Origin: CAYOVG01 sp964407285 | GTDB taxonomy: Bacteria > Desulfobacterota > Syntrophobacteria > Syntrophobacterales > Syntrophobacteraceae | Assembly (NCBI GenBank): GCA_964407285.1 | Contig: CAYOVG010000151.1 | Location: 1 to 15,623, forward strand | Length of the DNA: 15,623 bases | Reading direction: 5' to 3' | Shown here: positions 6,268 to 12,722 of the stretch, in pieces | Layout: the number at the start of each line of letters is the position of its first letter | Position numbering within the stretch: the stretch's first letter is position 1 | The notes under the pieces: generated by a model | The model's database searches: none | Seen by the model: the letters and a program-made list of their open reading frames with translations, nothing else | Told to the model about the DNA's origin: nothing | Program-made: the position numbers and the translations under genes

Positions 6268-9006
6268 ATGGAAGAGAAAGACGGCGCCGGGCGCATGATT
6301 TCCGTTCTGATCGTCGAAGACGACGAAGGGCTTGCCGAGTTGATTCGGGAGGGGCTGGAGGAGAAAGGACTGTCGTGCAGCCATGTCCGAACCGGCCGGG
6401 AAGCCGTGGCGTGGCTTTCCGGGAATTCTCCCGATCTCGTTTTGCTCGACTACTCCCTGCCGGATATTACGGGAAGCGTACTGGTCGATGAGATTTCCGG
6501 CCTCAAAGGGATGCCTCCGTTCATCATGATCACCGGCCACGGAGATGAGCAGGTGGCCGTGAGGATCATGAAACTGGGGGCCAGGGATTACCTGGTGAAG
6601 GACATGCGCTTGCTGGACATGCTTCCGGACGCGGTGTTGCGAGTCCTCCAGGAAATCGAAATGGAGCGCAAGCTCGAACACGCGGAGGAGGCGCTCAAGG
6701 AAAGCGAGAAGAAATTCCGCAGAATTTTTGCGGATTCACCCATCGGGATTGCTCTCTATGACTGCGATGGACGGCTTACCTGCGCCAATGCGGCCTGCAT
6801 GGAGATCCTGGGGGTCTCCTGTTTGGACGAGTTCAAGGGCTTCAACCTGTTCGACGATCCCAGCATCCCGCACTGCGATCACGATAGAATCCGTGAAGGG
6901 CGGCAGGTGAGGTACGAAGGGCTTCTCGACTTCGACGCCGTACGGGAGCGGAATCTTTTTCCCACCGCCAGGTCCGGGTTCATCAATGTGGATGTTCTGA
7001 TTACGCCGGTGAACTGGCGGGGAGGGGATGCGTCTACCCGATATCTCGTGCACATCCAGGACATTACGGCCAGGAAGGCGCTCGAGGAACGCCTCAAGGC
7101 CCGGGAAGAAAGATTGAGCCTGGCCCTTTACGGGGCCGATGACGGATTGTGGGATTGGAACGTCACGACGGCTGAAGTCTACTACAGCCCGCAGTGGATG
7201 CGTATTCTCGGGTACGATTCCGAAGAACTGGCCGGTCACATACGGTCGTGGGAAAAACTGGCCCATCCGGACGACGCGCCCGAGATGAGACGGAACCTGG
7301 AAGACCTCATCCTGGGCCGCATTCCCAACCTGGATGCTTCCTTTCGCATCCTGGCCAAATCGGGTGACTGGAAATGGGTGCTGACAAGGGGGAAAGTAGT
7401 GTCCCGGAGTCCCGAAGGGAAAGCCCTGCGGGTGGTGGGCACCATCAGGGACATCAGCAGGCGCAAACAACTGGAGCAGATGCTCATTCAGGCCAAGGAG
7501 GCATGGGAGAGGACTTTCGACGCCGTTACGGATTCCATAACCGTCATCGATCCCGAATTCCGGGTTATGAAGGCGAATAGAGCGGCAGCGAGCCTGATCG
7601 GCAAGCGGCCGGAAGATGTTGTCGGGAAGTATTGCTACGAACTCTACCACGATCCGCCTGAAGTTCCCAGGTACTGCCCGCACGGCAAGGCGTTGAAGGA
7701 GGGCCGCGATATTACGGTCGAGATCTGCATGGATCATTCGCCGAGACGGTATTTTCTGCTTACCGCTTCGCCGGTGTTCGGGCCGAAAGGCGAAGTCCTG
7801 GGGGCAGTGCATGTGGGGAAGGACATCACCGGGCGCAAGGAGCTGGAAGCACAGGTAAGGCAGACTCAGAAGCTGGAGAGCCTCGGTGTGGTGGCCGGAG
7901 GGATCGCTCATGATTTCAACAACTTTCTGATGGGCATATTCGGCTATGCGGACCTGGCCCTGGAAGATTCCTCCCCCGAGTCGCCGCTTCGTCCCTATCT
8001 GCAGCGAATCACGGAGATCAGCAGGCGTATGGCCGATGTCTGCAACCAGATTCTGGCATACACGGGCAAGGGTTTCATGACGCCCCAGCCGATGGACCTG
8101 TCCGCCTTCATCAAGGGAATAGCGCCTCTCCTGGCGGCCGGCCTGTCCAAGAAAGCGTTGGCGCAATACGACCTTGCGAACGATCTCCCCGCCATAAGGG
8201 CCGATTCCGGGCAATTGAGCCAGTTGGTCATGAACCTGATGATCAACGCCTCGGAGGCGCTGGGGGACCAACCGGGCTCCATCACGGTGAGGAGCGGGGC
8301 CGGCTTCCATGACTGCGACTACCTCAAGGCTACGTATGTGGATGACGGTCTGCCCGCGGGCCGGTACGTCTACCTGGAGATAACGGATACGGGATGCGGA
8401 ATGGATGCCGACACCGTGGAACGTATTTTTGATCCGTTCTTCACGACGAAGTTCACCGGGAGGGGGCTGGGGCTGGCGGTGGTCCTGGGGATAGTGAGAG
8501 GCCACCAGGGGGCGATCAAGGTGAGGAGCGCTCCGGGGGGCGGTTCGACCTTTACGGTGCTCCTCCCTGCCGTCGAAGACGGGGTCAAGAAGACGGGGGA
8601 TGCTCCGCCGGGCAAAGACTCCTCCGGAGAGTGGGAAGCCTCCGGTCTCATCCTGGTGACGGATGACGACGAGCAGGTGCGGGATGTGGTGACGAGAATG
8701 CTGGAACGTCGCGGGTTCGATGTCGTCACGGCTGAAGACGGGTTGGATGCGGTCGAGGTTTTCAGACGGCATGGGAAACGGATCAGGGCGATCATTCTGG
8801 ATCTCACCATGCCCGGGCTCAACGGGGAGGAAGCATGCCGCGAGATCCGGCGGCTCGACAAGGGGGTGCCCGTGCTTGTCTCCAGTGGTTACAGTGAAGA
8901 GGAGACCCTGACGAGGTTTCAGGGACTGGATGTTTCGGGCTTCATCCAAAAACCGTACATGATGAGCGTGCTTGCCGAAAAGCTCGAAAGCGCGCTGAAC
9001 GGCTGA
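6268..9006 (+). CDS. Hybrid histidine kinase, REC-PAS-PAS-PAS-HisKA-HATPase-REC
   Basis: This is a 912-residue protein without membrane helices, probably cytoplasmic. The N-terminal receiver (about 11-128) has an acidic pocket EDDE, phospho-acceptor Asp61 (VLLDYSLPD) and Lys111. Three PAS modules follow at about 146-270, 281-400 and 411-525; the second closely resembles PAS3 of the upstream kinase, and the third carries Cys456, Cys470 and His472 in a CYELYHDPPE...CPH motif. HisKA has His548 in AHDFNN (NtrB-like H-box); the ATPase domain has Asn660 (LMINASEA), DTGCGMD and the GRGLGLA lid. A linker of about 25 residues leads to a second receiver (about 790-912) with DDDE and Asp845 (ILDLTMPG). 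The ATG at 6268 lies just behind the receiver stop, with GAGGAG upstream; ATG 6295 is an alternative. Having receivers at both ends suggests it receives phosphate or is modulated at one end and signals through the other. Output is unknown. Confidence 0.94.
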   Translation: MEEKDGAGRMISVLIVEDDEGLAELIREGLEEKGLSCSHVRTGREAVAWLSGNSPDLVLLDYSLPDITGSVLVDEISGLKGMPPFIMITGHGDEQVAVRIMKLGARDYLVKDMRLLDMLPDAVLRVLQEIEMERKLEHAEEALKESEKKFRRIFADSPIGIALYDCDGRLTCANAACMEILGVSCLDEFKGFNLFDDPSIPHCDHDRIREGRQVRYEGLLDFDAVRERNLFPTARSGFINVDVLITPVNWRGGDASTRYLVHIQDITARKALEERLKAREERLSLALYGADDGLWDWNVTTAEVYYSPQWMRILGYDSEELAGHIRSWEKLAHPDDAPEMRRNLEDLILGRIPNLDASFRILAKSGDWKWVLTRGKVVSRSPEGKALRVVGTIRDISRRKQLEQMLIQAKEAWERTFDAVTDSITVIDPEFRVMKANRAAASLIGKRPEDVVGKYCYELYHDPPEVPRYCPHGKALKEGRDITVEICMDHSPRRYFLLTASPVFGPKGEVLGAVHVGKDITGRKELEAQVRQTQKLESLGVVAGGIAHDFNNFLMGIFGYADLALEDSSPESPLRPYLQRITEISRRMADVCNQILAYTGKGFMTPQPMDLSAFIKGIAPLLAAGLSKKALAQYDLANDLPAIRADSGQLSQLVMNLMINASEALGDQPGSITVRSGAGFHDCDYLKATYVDDGLPAGRYVYLEITDTGCGMDADTVERIFDPFFTTKFTGRGLGLAVVLGIVRGHQGAIKVRSAPGGGSTFTVLLPAVEDGVKKTGDAPPGKDSSGEWEASGLILVTDDDEQVRDVVTRMLERRGFDVVTAEDGLDAVEVFRRHGKRIRAIILDLTMPGLNGEEACREIRRLDKGVPVLVSSGYSEEETLTRFQGLDVSGFIQKPYMMSVLAEKLESALNG

Positions 9007-9008
9007 TA

Positions 9009-9034
9009 GAGCCGGGCCGGTAAAGCCGGCGCTC
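9009..9034 (+). other. GC-rich hairpin between the hybrid kinase and eutBC
   Basis: Outer arms GAGC (9009-9012) and GCTC (9031-9034) enclose GCCGG (9016-9020), loop TAAAG and CCGGC (9026-9030), with a three-base bulge on the left arm. There is no T-run after it, so it is unlikely to be a strong intrinsic terminator; it could lower read-through or protect an RNA end. It lies just ahead of a weak GGGGAC-type ribosome site for the next gene. Confidence 0.35.
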
Positions 9035-9046
9035 GGGGACCCTCCC

Positions 9047-11167
9047 ATGGATGGACAAAAATTGCTGGAAATGCTCGTTAAGGCCAACGAATTCAAAGAG
9101 GGAGACCTCCTTGTGGGAGGTACCCGCGACGAGCGGGAACGACAGGAAGCGCGACGGGCGCTTTCGCACCTGCCGTTGGGAGAGATCGCCGGTTGCAGGC
9201 TTGTGGAAGACGGAGTCAGCGAGGTCCTCGAGCGTTCTCCGGACCGGCTCCCGGCGCGGGGGATCGCCCGGATGACGGTGGGTGGTCTGAAAGAAGTCCT
9301 GCTCGGGCCGGGAGTGGAGGAGTGGGTTCGCCGGTTCGGAGACGGCCTGACGAGCGAACAGATCGCGGCGGTTGTAAAGGTCATGGCCGATGAGGATCTG
9401 TCGTCCGTATCGCGCAAGATATTCAATCCGCTTCCGGGCGAGGGGACCGCCGTGGGCTCCCGGGGCCATTTCGGCTCGCGCATCCAGCCCAACAGCCCCG
9501 GAGACGACGAGGAGGAAATTCTCTTTTCCATCCTCGAAGGTCTTTCCTACGGTTGCGGGGACGTGGTCCTGGGCGTCAATCCGGCGGGCGACGACGTGGA
9601 GACCATCATACGCCTGGAGCAGCTCCTGCACCGGGTGAAGGAGCGACTTGCTCTCCCCGTCCGGTTTTGCGTTCTCTCCGACATGGTCAAGCAGAGCGCC
9701 GCGAAGGAGCGTACTCCCGTGGATGTGGGATTTCAGAGCCTGGCAGGCACTTCCAAGGGGCTCCAGGGGATGCTCGGTCTCGATGTAGACGGGCTTCTCG
9801 AACTGGCGAAAGGCTTCAACGGGCTCTATTTCGAAACGGGCCAGGGATCGGCGGTGACCAACCACGCCGCCGAGGGCGTGGACATGGTGACTCTCGAATC
9901 GAGAAACTACGGGCTGGCCAGGCATATCCGCCGGCAGACGGGCGCCTGGACGATCGTAAACGATGTGGCCGGATTCATCGGTCCCGAGGTTTTCCGCTCT
10001 CCCGGCCAGCTCCTGCGGGCGTGCCTCGAAGACACCGTAATGGCGAAGCTCCACGGCTTGACGATGGGACTCGATGTGTGCTCCACCTTCCACATGGGGA
10101 TCGACCCCGCCACGTTGCGCCGGCTTACATGGGATGCGCTACGGCTCGCCGAACCGGCATACCTGATGGCGGTTGCGGGTAACGCCGACCCCATGCTCGG
10201 CTATCTCACCACCTCGTTCCGGGAACACCCCCAGCTTCGGCGCGGCAGCGGAAAGCGCGTCTGTGCGGCGATGCGCGGAAGACTCGCGGAACTCGGCATC
10301 ATGACTCCCTCGGGGGACCTCGCTCCCGGAAGACCCGGCGCGCCGTCACTCTACGCTCTATACGCCCGTGGGGGAGGCGACACGAGATCGATGGACGCCC
10401 TGGCGGCCGAGGGACGGAGAAAGCTTACGGCCATCCGGGAACGGGGGTTCGATCTCGGCTACGGGGACGACGGGGAAGAAACCGGTTACCAGCCTCCGCA
10501 CGAAGTGCGGTCGCGGCTCGATGCGATCTACCGGCAGGCCCGCCGGGCCCTTTACTCCGCAATCGACGAGGCGGTGATAAGGGACGTATCGCCTCGTAAC
10601 CTGCGCGTTCGTACGCCGGCGTCGGACCGCGAGGACTATCTCTCGCATCCCGCCCACGGGGAGACCATACTGAAGGAGGACCACGCGAGCGTAGCGGGAC
10701 TCTATGGAGGGACCGGCCGCCGTCCTCGAGTGCAGATCGTGGTTTCCGACGGACTGAACGCCGATGCGGTCAATGAGAATCTGCGCGCCGTTCTGCCCGC
10801 TTTGAAACGGTCCATCGCTTCGGGGGGATGCCACGCGGGCGAAACGGATATAGTGGTGAAAAACGGCCGCGTCCGGGCTGGCTACCATATCGGGGAACTG
10901 CTCGATGTCGAGGTCGTCGTGCATCTGATCGGCGAACGTCCGGGCACGGGACTCAACACTCTTTCCGCCTACCTCACCTATGGCCGGGACGCGGAGGGGC
11001 GCTCGCGCTGGAGCCCCTCCATGGACCATTCCGCCACCACGGCGGTCTGCGGAATCAACCGGCTCGGCAGGCATCCGGCCGAAGCCGCGGAAGAGATCGC
11101 CTCGCTCGTCATTCGAATTCTTCGGGAACGACGCTCGGGAACCGGGAAATCCACTGTACCTTTGTGA
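9047..11167 (+). CDS. eutBC: Ethanolamine ammonia-lyase, EutB-EutC fusion
   Basis: This is an adenosylcobalamin-dependent enzyme converting ethanolamine to acetaldehyde and ammonia. Residues about 1-437 are the EutB large subunit: Arg145 and Gln147 (SRIQPN), Asn178 (LGVNPAGDDVE), Glu263 (LYFETGQGSA) and Asp343 (MGLDVCSTFH) align by eye with the E. coli substrate-binding residues Arg160, Gln162, Asn193, Glu287 and Asp362. The EutB end (GAPSLYALYA) runs into a linker of about 100 residues, then a EutC-like domain (about 540-706) with VQIVVSDGLNADAVNENL, GELLDVEVVVHLIGERPG and LSAYLTY. In most bacteria EutB (about 450 residues) and EutC (about 300) are separate. The usual EutC N-terminal segment is replaced by the linker. 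Catalytic residues look intact, so the enzyme may be active. It starts 40 bases after the hybrid kinase and probably shares its operon. No reactivase, adenosyltransferase, transporter or shell gene is in view. Confidence 0.9.
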   Translation: MDGQKLLEMLVKANEFKEGDLLVGGTRDERERQEARRALSHLPLGEIAGCRLVEDGVSEVLERSPDRLPARGIARMTVGGLKEVLLGPGVEEWVRRFGDGLTSEQIAAVVKVMADEDLSSVSRKIFNPLPGEGTAVGSRGHFGSRIQPNSPGDDEEEILFSILEGLSYGCGDVVLGVNPAGDDVETIIRLEQLLHRVKERLALPVRFCVLSDMVKQSAAKERTPVDVGFQSLAGTSKGLQGMLGLDVDGLLELAKGFNGLYFETGQGSAVTNHAAEGVDMVTLESRNYGLARHIRRQTGAWTIVNDVAGFIGPEVFRSPGQLLRACLEDTVMAKLHGLTMGLDVCSTFHMGIDPATLRRLTWDALRLAEPAYLMAVAGNADPMLGYLTTSFREHPQLRRGSGKRVCAAMRGRLAELGIMTPSGDLAPGRPGAPSLYALYARGGGDTRSMDALAAEGRRKLTAIRERGFDLGYGDDGEETGYQPPHEVRSRLDAIYRQARRALYSAIDEAVIRDVSPRNLRVRTPASDREDYLSHPAHGETILKEDHASVAGLYGGTGRRPRVQIVVSDGLNADAVNENLRAVLPALKRSIASGGCHAGETDIVVKNGRVRAGYHIGELLDVEVVVHLIGERPGTGLNTLSAYLTYGRDAEGRSRWSPSMDHSATTAVCGINRLGRHPAEAAEEIASLVIRILRERRSGTGKSTVPL

Positions 11168-11175
11168 TCCGGATT

Positions 11176-11913
11176 TTACGCGCCTTGGGATTCCGCCCGG
11201 CTCATGGCGCTGATGACTCCGTGGCACCTGCAACTGGTTGCGATCAGGTATCGCGCGTCGGGGGCGTTTTGGATTTCCTTCAGTGCGGATTCGAGATGGC
11301 CTCCGGTGTAGCCTCCGACTCCGGGCACCAGTTGCAGGCTGCGGATGACCACCACGCGGTGGCCGGGGACGCTTATTCCGCTCAGCGCTTCGTAAAGATT
11401 GCCCGGCCGGGGCTGCCGGGTGTGGGTGCAGATTTCGTCGGGCTCGTTGCAGGAATCAGGGCAGCGGAATGAGGCAAAGCTCGCGTAGAGTGTATCGGTC
11501 GAACCGCGCCATGGATTGGGCGCCTGGGCGTCCACGGCTTCGGGAACGGGAACCGGAGTGAACCTGCCGCCGGATTCAGTTGCCCCGGCGCGGTTTGCGG
11601 CGTTGAGGGCGCTCAGAAGCCGCAGGAAGGCTACATGTACGGGGACCGCGGGGACGATCCAGGTTTCTTCCGACACGGGGTCGTCGTCGAGCGACGCCAC
11701 CGCATCCCCGAGCCGAACCTCTACCCCGAAAGCGTTCTTGACCTGCCGCAGTCTCTCCTCATCGGCATCCACCACCAGCAGTCGCGCACCGGGATACCTG
11801 GAGACAATCCTTTTCGCCGCCAGGCGGCCGAACCGGCCCGCGCCGAGGATGCGGAATCTCTCGAAAGAAGATGGCCTGTTTACCGAGTTATCTTCGGATT
11901 TTACGCGGTGCAC
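11176..11913 (-). CDS. Rossmann-fold NAD(P)-binding protein with a Cys cluster
   Basis: This encodes 245 residues from a GTG at 11913, with GGGAAAA upstream as a weak ribosome site; no better in-frame start is visible. The N terminus has a dinucleotide-binding loop (ILGAGRFGRLAAKRI, residues 22-36), then an acidic residue at the end of strand two (VVDADEE, Asp49/Asp51) that favours NAD over NADP, as in TrkA-N domains. The second half is unusual: Cys151, Cys155 and Cys162 in FRCPDSCNEPDEICT, and Cys228 and Cys230 followed by His231 near the end, which could bind iron-sulphur or zinc. VPGVGGYTGGHL (197-207) is a glycine-rich loop. I do not recognise a characterised family; a redox-linked or regulatory nucleotide-binding role is possible. 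The stop lies only eight bases from that of the convergent eutBC, with no room for a terminator. Confidence 0.72.
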   Translation of the reverse strand: MHRVKSEDNSVNRPSSFERFRILGAGRFGRLAAKRIVSRYPGARLLVVDADEERLRQVKNAFGVEVRLGDAVASLDDDPVSEETWIVPAVPVHVAFLRLLSALNAANRAGATESGGRFTPVPVPEAVDAQAPNPWRGSTDTLYASFASFRCPDSCNEPDEICTHTRQPRPGNLYEALSGISVPGHRVVVIRSLQLVPGVGGYTGGHLESALKEIQNAPDARYLIATSCRCHGVISAMSRAESQGA

Positions 11914-12005
11914 TTGTTTTCCCGTATGAGCAGATACATAATTTAGATATAATCATTTCAAATATAACATATGCCGCTTGTGCAAGATAACCCGAGAGGA
12001 TTGTT
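11914..12005. promoter_or_regulatory. AT-rich divergent promoter region
   Basis: This spacer separates two divergent genes and is much richer in A and T than its surroundings. On the plus strand TATAAT (11948-11953) and TATAAC (11963-11968) are possible -10 boxes for the DUF1992 gene, although no good -35 sits at 17 bases. On the minus strand TTGAAA (11961-11956) with TATGTA (11940-11935), 15 bases apart, could drive the NAD-binding gene. GAGAGGA ahead of ATG 12006 is a fair ribosome site. The assignments rest only on consensus resemblance. Confidence 0.4.
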
Positions 12006-12422
12006 ATGGGCAACATATTTACCGTGCTCGATCGTATTGCAGAGGAGAAAATCCGCGAGGCTATGGAAAATGGAGAATTCGACAATCTTCCCGGTAAAGG
12101 CAAACCCCTTCACCTGGAAGACGACAGGCACATCCCTTCCGATCTTCGCCTTTCATATAAAATATTGAAAAACGCCGATTGCCTCCCCCCGGAACTCGAA
12201 CTCCGAAAGGAAATCGTGAATACGAAGAACCTCCTGGCGGGAATACAGGACACCCAGGAGAAGTACAAGCATATGCAGAGGCTTAACTATCTCATCATGA
12301 AGCTCAATATCCTGCGCCCTTCCTCCCCGCTCCTCCAGGAGGGGCAGGGCTACTACGAGAAAATCATCGATAACATGTCCGCCCGGGATGAGAAAGGCGA
12401 GCAGGAATCGAAAAGTTCTTGA
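12006..12422 (+). CDS. DUF1992 (DnaJ homologue subfamily C member 28-like) protein
   Basis: This is a 138-residue cytoplasmic protein. Residues about 6-75 carry the hallmark DUF1992 pattern: RIAEEKIREAMENGEFDNL, then LPGKGKPL (28-35), a DDR/P segment, and LSYKILKNADCLPPELELRKEI. The family occurs in many proteobacteria and as the conserved region of the eukaryotic DNAJC28 group; its biochemical role is not established to my knowledge. The rest is a helical, charged region (about 76-138) that may form a coiled coil. There is no J-domain, signal peptide or membrane helix. It appears to be a single-gene unit reading away from the NAD-binding gene and towards the repeat-rich spacer; no clear terminator follows. 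Confidence 0.92.
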   Translation: MGNIFTVLDRIAEEKIREAMENGEFDNLPGKGKPLHLEDDRHIPSDLRLSYKILKNADCLPPELELRKEIVNTKNLLAGIQDTQEKYKHMQRLNYLIMKLNILRPSSPLLQEGQGYYEKIIDNMSARDEKGEQESKSS

Positions 12423-12722
12423 CGGCTGTTTTTCCCGGAGAAATCGGAAGGAACGGATGGTGGTGGTCCGGGGAGGCAGGCTTTCGTAACGTAATCCACG
12501 TGTGCTTTGAGGTGCGCAACGGTAGGGCGGGGTTTCGTCCGCGCCGGTCGGGGGTGGCGGGGAGGAAACCCCGCCCTACCAGTGGTACATCAGCCCGCAC
12601 AGGCAGGGCGGGGTGTTGAGTCAACGCCCATGCGCTCCCGCGTGGGAACGAGACAACACGCCCATGGTTCGCGAAAACGGGTCTCGCAACCTCCTACTTT
12701 CCAACTGCCGTCGGTCGTGATT
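12423..12722. other. Repeat-rich intergenic spacer
   Basis: This 300-bp convergent spacer between the DUF1992 and UPF0182 genes has no supportable gene. Besides the perfect inverted repeat annotated separately at 12521-12580, it holds a partial copy of one arm (AGGGCGGGGT at 12605-12614), a GTTGA/TCAAC palindrome (12615-12625), and TCCC-GCGT-GGGA (12636-12647) inside a GTGGGAACGAG-type segment of a kind widespread as dispersed repeats in proteobacteria. CGCCCATG occurs twice, near 12625 and 12659. I see no transposase. Confidence 0.55.
12521..12580. repeat. Palindromic REP/MITE-like element
   Basis: Arm GGTAGGGCGGGGTTTC (12521-12536) is matched perfectly by its reverse complement at 12565-12580, enclosing 28 bases that are themselves GC-rich. 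The RNA would form a very stable 16-bp stem. The GTAGGGCGGGGTTTC sequence type is familiar as a dispersed intergenic element in many bacterial genomes. It lies between the 3' ends of two convergent genes, where it could act as a bidirectional transcription barrier or an RNA-stabilising structure. No neighbouring REP transposase is in the window. Confidence 0.7.

Noticed and set aside
6736..9531. Open frame of 931 codons on the minus strand across the hybrid kinase and the start of eutBC
   Set aside because: It is fully antisense to two well-supported genes, its translation is rich in Arg, Pro and Ser with no recognisable domain, and such long shadows are expected in GC-rich DNA with biased third positions.
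8942..10093. 383-codon minus-strand frame opposite eutBC
   Set aside because: It is antisense to the EutB active-site region, which is clearly coding on the plus strand.
12423..12722. CRISPR array
   Set aside because: The repeated GC-rich segments are inverted and irregularly spaced, without regular direct repeats or spacers.
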